Virus record (IMG/VR): IMGVR_UViG_3300027749_000206
Coordinates: 1-42,006 of that record
DNA: 42,006 nucleotides
DNA from: a virus
Strand: one strand, 5' to 3'
Made by a program: the position numbers and the translations under genes. Shown here piece after piece: positions 1 through 5,798 of this stretch. Below the pieces are notes generated by a model, which saw only the letters and a program-made list of their open reading frames with translations, searched no databases and was not told where the DNA came from. Within the stretch, counting starts at the first letter, position 1. Each line of letters begins with the position of its first letter.

Positions 1-2
1 GA

Positions 3-1610
3 ACTGATGAATCTTTATCTACCCACTCCAAGTTTGTACCATTTGATGTTGACGATGTACCTATTGAAAAGCTAAAGGCTGATGCCCTAAAAGATGAGTA
101 TATATATGCTCTGTGGAAGAGTCCTTCCGGAACTGGATGTCATGGATTAATTAAGATAGCTGATGGTAATAAGCACGATGAACATTATACTGCACTGCTA
201 AAACGCTATCCGATATTCGACCCTACTGCAAGGAATCCCTCAAGAGTATTGTTTTTCAGCTATGACCCAGAAATATACATTAATGAGAATGCTAAAACTT
301 TCTTTGAAGTATCTGAGAAAGCCGTAAGCAAAGGAGTTAATATGTCAAGTGGGTTCACGGACTATAAGAGGCTCGGTGTTGCCGCCAAAATGATTAGAAT
401 ATCAGAGCAGGGCGGTAGGCATAACGCGGTCATAAAGGCTTCCTATTTGGTAGGAGGATTAATCAGTGGTGGAATAATAGAGTATGAGATAGGTAAGATG
501 GTTCTTGAGCATGAAGTCATGCAGAAGTTCGATGCAAGCGATGTTGACATTGAATTAAAGGCGGTAGATGATGGAATAAAAGCTGGACAATACCTTCCAA
601 TATCTGATATTGATAGGTATGAGAAAGAAGTAATGGAAGAGGTTGGAGCTATTGAAGAAGAGCTATCATTCTTATCTGATAATAGGTCTGATGAAGACTT
701 TATGAGAAGGTATAGAGCCGGTCTTATTCCTGTGGGTAAGCCGTTTGGGTATGAAGACATGGATAAATATCTACTAATTAAGGAAGGAGAATTCTATGCT
801 ACTCTGTCACATTCTCATACCGGTAAAACTACAGTAAATCTATGGCTGATATTCTTATCAGCACTTAAGTATGATTGGTGTTGGGTTATCTATACTGGAG
901 AGAATCGGGTGGCATCTGTTAAGATGAGAATCATTGAGTTCTATACTGGATACAAGATTAAGGAATGTCCAGAGGATTTCTTTCAGCAAGCAATGAAATG
1001 GATTAACGATAGGTTCTTTTTTGTCAACAATGACAATATGCACGAGTACACCGAACTATTAAGCTATACCGAATCTGTATCAAAGTTCCATGCGGTTAAA
1101 GGATTGCTTATTGACCCTATCAACTCATTGAAGGTATCAATGAAGAACTCTAAGTATGATTATGATATGGAGATGTACACGAACATGTTGTTGTTTACTA
1201 AGCGAACTAACATATCAATATTAATATCTATACATACTAGGACTCAAGCTCAAAGAGAAAGGACTAAAGAAGGCAATCAGCTTATGCCATTCCCTGCTGA
1301 TGCTGATGGAGGTGCAGTTCTATACAACAAGGCTGATGTATTTATTGTTATGAACAGAAACATACAAGACCCAGAGACTTGGATGGTTACAGAACTATTT
1401 GTTTCTAAAAATAGAAATAAGGAGACTGGTGGAGATGTTACTCCAAGAGGTTCGGCAATCTTATTAAGGATGCAGAAAGGTCTTGAGTTCACCGACAACT
1501 TTGGCTCTCTTCCATTCGATAGGAATTACTTAAGGATGGACAACAAGTTAGTTGATGACAAGCCTAATGATGAAGATATTAAAAGATTTTTAGACGAAAC
1601 CCCATTCTAA
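3..1610 (+). CDS. Primase-helicase, 5'-partial (BT4734-like domain plus DnaB/Twinkle-type helicase)
   Basis: The reading frame is open from the left edge, so this is the 3' part of a larger gene; a TTG at 249 is not a convincing start. The first ~95 visible residues (ALWKSPSGTG at 36-45, then FDPTARNPSR and FSYDPEIYIN) look like the end of a BT4734-like domain, a module found in Bacteroidetes primase-type proteins. The rest is a RecA-like helicase core: Walker A LSHSHTGKTT (G274, K275, T276, with Ser where the first Gly/Ala is usual), Walker B LLIDPIN (D371), and later H and R motifs (SIHTR). By family it should unwind DNA at the phage fork and may prime it. The last residues (FLDETPF) are acidic-hydrophobic, like an SSB tip. 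The stop overlaps the next start by one base (TAATG), which suggests one operon. Helicase call strong, primase part moderate. Confidence 0.82.
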   Translation, partial: TDESLSTHSKFVPFDVDDVPIEKLKADALKDEYIYALWKSPSGTGCHGLIKIADGNKHDEHYTALLKRYPIFDPTARNPSRVLFFSYDPEIYINENAKTFFEVSEKAVSKGVNMSSGFTDYKRLGVAAKMIRISEQGGRHNAVIKASYLVGGLISGGIIEYEIGKMVLEHEVMQKFDASDVDIELKAVDDGIKAGQYLPISDIDRYEKEVMEEVGAIEEELSFLSDNRSDEDFMRRYRAGLIPVGKPFGYEDMDKYLLIKEGEFYATLSHSHTGKTTVNLWLIFLSALKYDWCWVIYTGENRVASVKMRIIEFYTGYKIKECPEDFFQQAMKWINDRFFFVNNDNMHEYTELLSYTESVSKFHAVKGLLIDPINSLKVSMKNSKYDYDMEMYTNMLLFTKRTNISILISIHTRTQAQRERTKEGNQLMPFPADADGGAVLYNKADVFIVMNRNIQDPETWMVTELFVSKNRNKETGGDVTPRGSAILLRMQKGLEFTDNFGSLPFDRNYLRMDNKLVDDKPNDEDIKRFLDETPF

Positions 1611-1915
1611 TGACACGAGGACAACAAGAATCGCTATTTCTTATTTACGTAAACGTATGCAACGGACTTATGTATTCTGATGACTTATGCAATGATGATA
1701 CCTTGTCAACGATTGCCAAGAGTTCTGTCAGACTTCTAAGGGATAAGTTCAAGTGGATGAAGACCGCTATGGAGCTGAAGACTGATAGCAAATTACTTAA
1801 GAGTGTTGACACCCTAAGATTTGATGAGGTTCTTAGGATAATGACTGAACTGGAGGAAGACGAGCTTAACGGTCTTGAGAAAACTATACAGGAATATCTA
1901 AATACTTTGAAATGA
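1610..1915 (+). CDS. Hypothetical protein, 101 aa
   Basis: The start overlaps the stop of the helicase gene by one base, and the stop overlaps the next small gene as ATGA, so it is embedded in a tightly coupled operon. The product is predicted mostly helical, with a basic middle (LLRDKFKWMK) and an acidic C-terminal half (MTELEEDELNG). There is no signal peptide, membrane segment or recognisable catalytic motif. Position suggests a replication accessory role, but that is inference from neighbours only. I do not recognise the family. Confidence 0.7.
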   Translation: MTRGQQESLFLIYVNVCNGLMYSDDLCNDDTLSTIAKSSVRLLRDKFKWMKTAMELKTDSKLLKSVDTLRFDEVLRIMTELEEDELNGLEKTIQEYLNTLK

Positions 1916-2019
1916 AATTTGTAAAATGTATAAATTGTCGTAAATTGTTTACTCAAACTATATATAAAAAGAAAAAGAGCATACCAGTATGCCCACATTG
2001 TAAAACAATAAATCAATAG
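1912..2019 (+). CDS. Mini zinc-ribbon protein, 35 aa
   Basis: ATG at 1912 overlaps the preceding stop (ATGA), and the frame runs 35 codons to TAG at 2017-2019, two bases before the next start. The peptide holds two CxxC pairs (CINC near residue 6 and CPHC near residue 27) separated by a Lys-rich stretch (KKKKS). That is the layout of a rubredoxin/zinc-ribbon knuckle. It probably binds one zinc ion and could contact nucleic acid or a protein partner. Coupling on both sides and the conserved Cys spacing support a real gene despite its size. Confidence 0.6.
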   Translation: MKFVKCINCRKLFTQTIYKKKKSIPVCPHCKTINQ

Positions 2020-2021
2020 TT

Positions 2022-2276
2022 ATGAAGCACTTATTACTTATTATGATTATTATTATGTTTGGATGCGAGATTCCAATTAGGATTACCGAAACCTACACTA
2101 CGGATAGCTCTGGAAAAGTTACTAAGACGATAACGAAGTATTACGATAGTACACACCATGACTACTCTACACCTATGTACTTTCAACCGTACCCTTACTG
2201 GCAGAGACCTTACTATAATCCGATATACGTCATGCCAAGACCCATATATCATTATATCCCAAAGCATGGACATTAA
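2022..2276 (+). CDS. Small Tyr/Pro-rich lipoprotein, 84 aa
   Basis: The N-terminus MKHLLLIMIIIMFGC is a short lipoprotein signal peptide with a lipobox Cys at residue 15, so the mature protein should be lipid-anchored in the envelope. The mature part has a Thr-rich segment (TETYTTDSSGKVTKTITKYY) and a C-terminal half very rich in Tyr, Pro and His (for example PYPYWQRPYYNP). No enzyme motif is visible. It is the first of several exported proteins encoded between 2.0 and 4.3 kb. A role in modifying the host envelope or blocking superinfection is possible but inferred only. Confidence 0.65.
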   Translation: MKHLLLIMIIIMFGCEIPIRITETYTTDSSGKVTKTITKYYDSTHHDYSTPMYFQPYPYWQRPYYNPIYVMPRPIYHYIPKHGH

Positions 2277-2298
2277 AAAAATGGGGAGATTGCTCCCC
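2275..2298 (-). terminator. Rho-independent terminator for the minus-strand holin gene
   Basis: GGGGAG at 2283-2288 pairs with CTCCCC at 2293-2298 around a 4-base loop (6 bp, no mismatch). Read on the minus strand, it is followed by a run of seven T. It lies 28 bp past the stop of the minus-strand gene at 2326-2487, so that gene forms a self-contained unit. The T-run overlaps the stop codon of the plus-strand lipoprotein gene. Confidence 0.75.
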
Positions 2299-2325
2299 CC
2301 ACCAAATCAAGCAATCAAAATAAAA

Positions 2326-2487
2326 CTAAGCTTTTTTAGAAGCTACTGACCAGATGGAGCCAACGATTGTCATAACGCCACCAAGGATTTCTCCGATAAG
2401 TGCATCACTAACAAGCCCTTTAGCAACGATGATACCACCAGCAAAAGTCAAAGCGTGTCTAACAAGACCAAGAATTTGTTCTTTCAT
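2326..2487 (-). CDS. Holin-like small membrane protein, 53 aa (Pam3-gp28-type)
   Basis: The ATG at 2487 is preferred over an upstream TTG at 2514, because a -7 box lies at 2502-2509. The product begins MKEQILGLVRHALTFAGG and carries one to two short hydrophobic segments and a basic end (SVASKKA). The LVRHALTFAGG...AKGLVS...VMTIVGSIWSVA pattern resembles small phage holins of the Pam3-gp28 kind. It would insert in the inner membrane and help time lysis. Oddly, it lies alone on the minus strand inside a plus-strand region, 10 kb from the main lysis cassette, with its own promoter and terminator. Confidence 0.65.
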   Translation of the reverse strand: MKEQILGLVRHALTFAGGIIVAKGLVSDALIGEILGGVMTIVGSIWSVASKKA

Positions 2488-2501
2488 AAAATTTATTTTA
2501 C

Positions 2502-2509
2502 CAAAAATA
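2502..2509 (-). promoter_or_regulatory. Bacteroidetes-type -7 promoter box (TATTTTTG) for the holin-like gene
   Basis: On the minus strand this reads TATTTTTG, matching TAnnTTTG, 15 bp upstream of the ATG at 2487. The distance equals that of several late-gene boxes in the window. No clear -33 TTTG is visible. Confidence 0.5.
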
Positions 2510-2565
2510 AACAAAATTGTTTAAATAGTTAATTAATTCATTTACAACACTTTAAAATTAAGCAC

Positions 2566-2655
2566 ATGAAATTATTATTGCTTTTTTATATCATATCATT
2601 GATATGGTTAGCCTACGAATTCTATAACGCTCCAATGATTGACGATGAATATTGA
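2566..2655 (+). CDS. Tiny membrane peptide, 29 aa
   Basis: The frame runs from ATG 2566 to TGA 2653-2655. It encodes a hydrophobic N-terminal segment (MKLLLLFYIISLIWLAYEFY) followed by a short acidic tail (MIDDEY). It overlaps the start of the next gene by 11 bases. The composition looks like a single-pass membrane peptide with the tail on the far side. It is the first plus-strand frame after the divergent holin promoter. Support is limited to composition and coupling. Confidence 0.45.
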   Translation: MKLLLLFYIISLIWLAYEFYNAPMIDDEY

Positions 2656-2881
2656 TGAAATAGGAGATTCTAAAAGAGAGTACCTCAAAACGATTTTAGA
2701 AAATACAACTTACGATGATGATAGTAAAGAGATATTGTCAATTAGAATAGAATGCCTAATGACTATGAAAGAGTACGAGAAAGCATTAAATAACTTAACA
2801 ATGAACTACATCCAAGATAAGCATAGGATTTCTCTTGGATTAAACTACAACCAATCAGATATTAAAAAAACATTATCATGA
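2645..2881 (+). CDS. Hypothetical protein, 78 aa
   Basis: ATG 2645 is preferred to the TTG two codons upstream. The stop overlaps the next start as ATGA (2878-2881), so the two are translationally coupled. The product is acidic and helical (NIDEIGDSKREYLKTILEN near the N-terminus, MKEYEKALNNL in the middle), with a pattern like a single TPR-type helix pair. No signal peptide or catalytic motif is visible. I do not recognise it. Confidence 0.6.
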   Translation: MNIDEIGDSKREYLKTILENTTYDDDSKEILSIRIECLMTMKEYEKALNNLTMNYIQDKHRISLGLNYNQSDIKKTLS

Positions 2882-3066
2882 AGAACAAATTAGCATTTAT
2901 TTTAATATGTACAATATTTTGTACATCTTGCAGGCTTTTAGATAGAACTATTAGTAGAACGTTCCCGAGTAGGGCGTCTGTATGTCCTACTAACGACTCA
3001 AGGTTTTTCTTTAGACAGGCTGGAGCAAGACCTAGCAAGCAGTATTTAAGAAACAATAGACATTAA
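2878..3066 (+). CDS. Small lipoprotein, 62 aa
   Basis: MKNKLAFILICTIFCTSC is a lipoprotein signal peptide with a lipobox ending in Cys18. The mature peptide is about 45 residues, basic and Arg-rich (RTISRTFPSRAS, RQAGARPSKQYLRNNRH). It is coupled to the preceding gene by ATGA and followed three bases later by the next ATG. This is the second lipoprotein of the exported-protein run; its basic mature part contrasts with the Tyr/Pro-rich first one. A lysis (outer-spanin-like) or exclusion role is possible, but nothing decides between them. Confidence 0.6.
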   Translation: MKNKLAFILICTIFCTSCRLLDRTISRTFPSRASVCPTNDSRFFFRQAGARPSKQYLRNNRH

Positions 3067-3068
3067 TC

Positions 3069-3290
3069 ATGATTCATCAATTCCCTACCTCAATTTCAGT
3101 GCATACCCCTCATGGAGAAGGTCAAGCAATATTAATGATAGATTACGGCTTAGAAATAAATTCCGTTTGGGTTGTTAGGCTGAAAGGAGGAGAGGTAAAG
3201 CACTATTATTCAGACGATATAAGGGTGTATGATAATCCCATGAATAGAGATGGATGGGATGTGGTCATTCCTGATAACTGGAAGAAATAA
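3069..3290 (+). CDS. Hypothetical protein, 73 aa (small beta-rich)
   Basis: The start is two bases after the preceding stop. The product is predicted mostly beta strand (TSISVHTPHGEGQAILMIDYG, VWVVRLKGGEVKHYYSDDIRVYD), which resembles small SH3-like barrel proteins that recur in phages. No export signal is visible, unlike its neighbours, so it is probably cytoplasmic. A 5-bp stem (TGAGC 3291-3295 with GCTCA 3315-3319) follows the stop but lacks a T-run, so I do not call a terminator. Confidence 0.6.
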   Translation: MIHQFPTSISVHTPHGEGQAILMIDYGLEINSVWVVRLKGGEVKHYYSDDIRVYDNPMNRDGWDVVIPDNWKK

Positions 3291-3356
3291 TGAGCCGATA
3301 ACAAGGATTAATCAGCTCAAGGGTTAAAATTATTTATTAAAATTAAAATTCAAAAG

Positions 3357-3689
3357 ATGAAAACAGCATTATTAGTTCTATTTATTGCATTATCAGTTAA
3401 TTTAAGCGCTCAAGATTCGCAGAAATTCTACAGACTGCATCATTTTAGTGCAGGATTTGTTACAGGTACGGTTACGCAATTCTATTTTAAAAAGCCATTT
3501 GTATATCCGGTATTAATATCAACAGGATTAGGCGTTCTAAAGGAAAGCTATGACGTTTCAAAAGGTGCTAAGTTTTCTGCTGATGATGTTTTGTTTACTG
3601 CTATTGGAGGCGTAGTAGGCTCTTTTATAACATCTAATACGAGAGAGTTGTTTAAGCGTAAAAAGAAGAAACAAGTAATTAAGATATAA
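3357..3689 (+). CDS. Exported YfiM-like protein, 110 aa
   Basis: The N-terminus MKTALLVLFIALSVNLSAQ is a clear Sec signal peptide cleaved near SAQ. The mature part has the pattern HHFSAGFVTG, then a hydrophobic stretch with GLGVLKESYD, then FSADDVLFTAIGGVVG, and a Lys-rich tail (KRKKKKQ). This H..G / G..KE..D / FS..D / G spacing resembles the YfiM/DUF2279 family of small envelope proteins. It probably sits at the inner membrane facing the periplasm. It lies three bases upstream of the secreted nuclease gene, so the two are likely co-expressed. Function unknown. Confidence 0.6.
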   Translation: MKTALLVLFIALSVNLSAQDSQKFYRLHHFSAGFVTGTVTQFYFKKPFVYPVLISTGLGVLKESYDVSKGAKFSADDVLFTAIGGVVGSFITSNTRELFKRKKKKQVIKI

Positions 3690-3692
3690 TGT

Positions 3693-4319
3693 ATGAAACT
3701 AATATTATCATTTTTAATAATATGTTCTTCTTGTTATTCTCAAGACACTATAAGACTTAAGCATAAGAGCTACACATCTCTTTATAGCAATTCTTTACGA
3801 TACCCATTGCTCGTAGAATGGTGGGAGACTAAATCAAATACGAGCTGTAATAATAAGTTAGGTCGTAAAGATAGCTTTACTCCGGACCCATTGCTTAGGA
3901 ATGAGACAAACGTAAATTCGTATTACGTAGGCTCTGGATTAGATAGAGGACACATGACACCATCTGCTAGCAATGAATGTAATGGTATTGACGTACTGAA
4001 CGAGTGCTTCTATTTCAGCAATATAGCCCCACAGTACCATGTATTGAATGCAGGAGACTGGTTCCAGTTAGAAGACTTTACTAGGAAGATTGCTCAAGAC
4101 AAAGACTCTGTTCATATATGGGCAGGTTCTATAGGAGTTGCCAAGAAAATTGGAGCAGTATCCGTTCCTGAGAAATGCTGGAAAGTATATTATATAGTAA
4201 AGACAAAGAAGTATTATGCTTATATATTCAATAATTCAGCTGACAAACAAACTGGAGTCAAGGCTCATAAAATAAACAAATCAGATTTAGAAAAACTAAT
4301 TAAACTAAAAATACAATGA
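3693..4319 (+). CDS. Secreted DNA/RNA non-specific endonuclease (DRGH family), 208 aa
   Basis: The signal peptide MKLILSFLIICSSCYSQ is followed by a NUC-type nuclease domain. The key motif DRGHMTPSASN lies at 84-94 (H87 as the general base), with the downstream N110...PQ...N119...W123...E127 arrangement that builds the metal site in Serratia-nuclease relatives. Several Cys pairs in the mature part fit an extracytoplasmic protein. It should cut single- and double-stranded DNA and RNA with Mg2+ in the periplasm or outside the cell. The stop overlaps the next start (ATGA). A phage-borne secreted nuclease could degrade incoming phage DNA or released DNA; this is inference. Fold assignment is strong. 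Confidence 0.88.
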   Translation: MKLILSFLIICSSCYSQDTIRLKHKSYTSLYSNSLRYPLLVEWWETKSNTSCNNKLGRKDSFTPDPLLRNETNVNSYYVGSGLDRGHMTPSASNECNGIDVLNECFYFSNIAPQYHVLNAGDWFQLEDFTRKIAQDKDSVHIWAGSIGVAKKIGAVSVPEKCWKVYYIVKTKKYYAYIFNNSADKQTGVKAHKINKSDLEKLIKLKIQ

Positions 4320-4573
4320 AAACAGCAATGCAAGAATTAATAGATTATTTAGACCCAATTCATAGCGCAATAAAAGATAAGGCTATAGAATTGCTAAAGA
4401 TGGAGAAGGAGCAAAAAAAAGTTGAGATTACCCGTCTGGAGGTAATTAACCATGCAAAAAACGATATGCCTATTGGTCGAATTTTGACTATTTATAAAGA
4501 GTTAGAGCAATTTAATAGCATGGAATTATCTTATCAGGATGGTGGAATGACCCTAAAGATTTTTTTAGATTAA
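4316..4573 (+). CDS. Hypothetical protein, 85 aa
   Basis: It is coupled to the nuclease gene by a 4-base ATGA overlap. The product is helical and Lys/Glu-rich in the middle (LLKMEKEQKKVEITRLEV), with a hydrophobic-beta end (MTLKIFLD). It lacks a signal peptide, so it should be cytoplasmic. It could be a partner of the secreted nuclease (for example an inhibitor protecting the host during synthesis), but only the coupling suggests that. The TAA stop is the first three bases of a 28-bp repeat. Confidence 0.6.
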   Translation: MKTAMQELIDYLDPIHSAIKDKAIELLKMEKEQKKVEITRLEVINHAKNDMPIGRILTIYKELEQFNSMELSYQDGGMTLKIFLD

Positions 4574-4598
4574 TTGGAAATATATATCTAAAAATAAG
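4571..4598 (+). repeat. Direct repeat copy 1 (28 bp)
   Basis: TAATTGGAAATATATATCTA followed by AAAATAAG. It matches 26 of 28 bases of the copy at 4631-4658, exactly 60 bp away. It lies between the gene ending at 4573 and the gene starting at 4678, in an otherwise AT-rich non-coding stretch, so a regulatory or protein-binding role is likely. Confidence 0.6.
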
Positions 4599-4630
4599 AT
4601 TATAATATCATTATAATACACTTTTATATA

Positions 4631-4658
4631 TAATTGGAAATATATTTCTAAAAATCAG
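4631..4658 (+). repeat. Direct repeat copy 2 (28 bp)
   Basis: TAATTGGAAATATATTTCTA followed by AAAATCAG. This copy contains a perfect 12-bp palindrome, GAAATATATTTC (4637-4648), which the first copy lacks by one base. It sits 20 bp upstream of the ATG at 4678, where an operator or promoter element for that gene would be expected. Confidence 0.6.
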
Positions 4659-4677
4659 CTGATAAAACATATAATAA

Positions 4678-4884
4678 ATGAAAATAACATATTCAATGTA
4701 CGAGTACATAGAGAAGAATCAGCAAAGAAAGAACATATATGCAAAGTTTTCTAATGGAGAACTTTCGTATAATCATAATGGTCAGTGGATTACTGCTGAT
4801 GAATATGAAAAAGAGTACCCTAAATATGAATATCGTTCCCATAAGTACAAGGGGGAGAATCCAGACAGCACATCACTTTCTTAA
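4678..4884 (+). CDS. Hypothetical protein, 68 aa
   Basis: The gene follows the repeat pair and is the first of a new set of small genes. The product is polar with many Tyr, Lys and Glu residues (MYEYIEKNQQRKN, ADEYEKEYPKYEYRSHKYKG) and a short Asn/Gly strand segment (NGELSYNHNGQWIT). There is no membrane segment or known motif. Not recognised. Confidence 0.55.
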   Translation: MKITYSMYEYIEKNQQRKNIYAKFSNGELSYNHNGQWITADEYEKEYPKYEYRSHKYKGENPDSTSLS

Positions 4885-4902
4885 CCAATAAATCAATAAA
4901 CA

Positions 4903-5040
4903 ATGAAGAAGCTATTAAAGAAGACGCTATGCGTTATTTTAGGACACAAATGGAAGATTAGACATATCTATGGAGCATCAGCAGTAGGTACTTGTAAAAG
5001 ATGTAACGAGCATAAGCATGATTTAATTTGTCAATTTTAA
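4903..5040 (+). CDS. Small zinc-finger-like protein, 45 aa (DUF1660-like)
   Basis: ATG 4903 opens a 45-codon frame ending at TAA 5038-5040. The residues LCVILGHKWKIRH near the N-terminus and GTCKRCNEHKH near the C-terminus give the C..GH.W....CxRC pattern of DUF1660-type small prophage proteins, which probably bind one zinc ion. It lies in an orderly run of plus-strand genes with AT-rich leaders. Role unknown. Confidence 0.6.
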   Translation: MKKLLKKTLCVILGHKWKIRHIYGASAVGTCKRCNEHKHDLICQF

Positions 5041-5069
5041 AAAAATAGTCATCAAATAAAACAAATAAA

Positions 5070-5297
5070 ATGAAAAAACAAAAAACGTTAGTTTACGGAA
5101 ACTTTTACCATGTGTACACAAGAGAGACGTACCTTGGAATTGCTGAATGCAAACTTATTAACGGAGAAACTAAGTTCTTACAAAGTTTTCCAGATGCTGA
5201 TGGTGATGAAGAGCAAATAGAATGCTCGTTCATTTCAGAATACCATCTTGCTACAGATGAAGAGGTAAAAAAATTTAAAGATTTAATTTGGAATTAA
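5070..5297 (+). CDS. Hypothetical protein, 75 aa
   Basis: The product is predicted beta-rich (TLVYGNFYHVYTRETYLGIAEC, KFLQSFP), then has an acidic loop (DADGDEEQIEC) and a helical end (ATDEEVKKFKDLIWN). No export signal is present. Its last codons overlap the -33 region of the small RNA promoter just downstream. Not recognised. Confidence 0.6.
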   Translation: MKKQKTLVYGNFYHVYTRETYLGIAECKLINGETKFLQSFPDADGDEEQIECSFISEYHLATDEEVKKFKDLIWN

Positions 5298-5316
5298 TAA
5301 ATATTCCATATATTTG
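5287..5316 (+). promoter_or_regulatory. Bacteroidetes-type promoter for the small RNA
   Basis: TTTG at 5287-5290 and TATATTTG at 5309-5316 match the -33 TTTG and -7 TAnnTTTG boxes, with an 18-bp spacer. Transcription would begin around 5320-5325, just before the first hairpin of the downstream RNA. This is the only complete match I noticed on the plus strand. Confidence 0.65.
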
Positions 5317-5320
5317 TCTT

Positions 5321-5426
5321 GTCAATCCGAATTGATAGTCGCAGTATGAATTCGGGTTTGGTTAAACAGAGATATTAAACCCTGTTTTATTAAACCCACA
5401 TAGCTGCGACCTGTGTGGGTTTTTTT
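5321..5426 (+). ncRNA. Compact three-hairpin small RNA with complementary loops
   Basis: Three stems follow the promoter. Stem 1 pairs 5327-5333 with 5349-5355 (7 bp). Stem 2 pairs AAACAG 5364-5369 with CTGTTT 5382-5387. Stem 3 is the terminator, pairing 5392-5400 with 5414-5422 (9 bp, then a T-run). The loop of stem 1 contains GTCGCAG (5338-5344), the exact reverse complement of CTGCGAC (5404-5410) in the loop of stem 3. A 7-bp kissing interaction could therefore fold the RNA back on itself. No ORF is present. Promoter, start, structure and terminator fit a stand-alone ~100-nt RNA. Function unknown; no match to a known family by eye. Confidence 0.65.
5392..5426 (+). terminator. Rho-independent terminator of the small RNA
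   Basis: Nine-bp perfect stem, AAACCCACA (5392-5400) with TGTGGGTTT (5414-5422), 13-base loop, and T-run at 5420-5426. The loop carries the CTGCGAC segment that can pair with the first hairpin. It would also stop read-through from the upstream small genes. Confidence 0.8.
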
Positions 5427-5459
5427 ATTATACTACTTACATACATTAATAAGATTGAT

Positions 5460-5790
5460 ACCGTTTAGAAGTAATCCCTGATAATTACGCACCATCGTAC
5501 AGGATAGAATAACTAAATGGTAGGCGTTCCGAAAGGCGTTATACGTTGGTGGTGCTGAAATAGCAGCATAAATCTGTAGTGAAATTGAATAGTGAGCATG
5601 AGGTGATAATTGGTAATACCGCAGATGAACAGTCCGAGAGGGGAATTATTCCGACCACGAGTTAATAACGAAGCCGAACAGGGCAGGTATATGGTAGCTA
5701 ACCTGCGAATTGAGAGTCTTGGAGTATAACCAGAATTGATACCAAGATAAACTCAGCGAGATTTAAAAATCTTCCTCTGCCTTTATAATA
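5460..5790 (+). ncRNA. Large structured RNA upstream of an HNH gene (possible intron core or element-associated RNA)
   Basis: About 330 bases with no ORF but many helices: GTAAT 5471-5475/ATTAC 5484-5488; GCACCA 5489-5494/TGGTGC 5550-5555; TGCTG 5553-5557/CAGCA 5563-5567 (competing with the last); ATCTGT 5572-5577/GCAGAT 5621-5626; GTC 5632-5634 plus GGAAT 5642-5646/ATTCC 5648-5652 plus GAC 5653-5655; GCAGGT 5683-5688/ACCTGC 5701-5706; a long stem 5711-5727/5739-5755; and AGATT 5759-5763/AATCT 5768-5772. CCGAAAGG at 5529-5536 is a GNRA-capped stem. The base composition is less AT-rich than the flanks. The RNA ends a few bases before the HNH start codon, as in homing introns or HNH-associated RNAs. 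I could not place group I P7 or group II domain V, so the class stays open. Confidence 0.5.
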
Positions 5791-5798
5791 GGATTATT

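Noticed and set aside
1645-2016. Minus-strand frame of 123 codons
   Set aside because: It is the shadow of the coupled plus-strand genes at 1610-2019 and has no promoter box.
3291-3319. Hairpin after the gene ending at 3290 as a terminator
   Set aside because: The stem is short, has a long loop and is not followed by a T-run on either strand.
4571-4658. CRISPR array
   Set aside because: Only two repeat copies with one AT-rich spacer, no further units and no cas genes in the window.
5399-5422. Similarity of the small RNA loop (GCTGCGACC) to part of an IscB omega RNA
   Set aside because: Only a short stretch agrees, the surrounding structure differs, and the nearby HNH protein lacks RuvC and PLMP parts, so an IscB/HEARO assignment is not supported.
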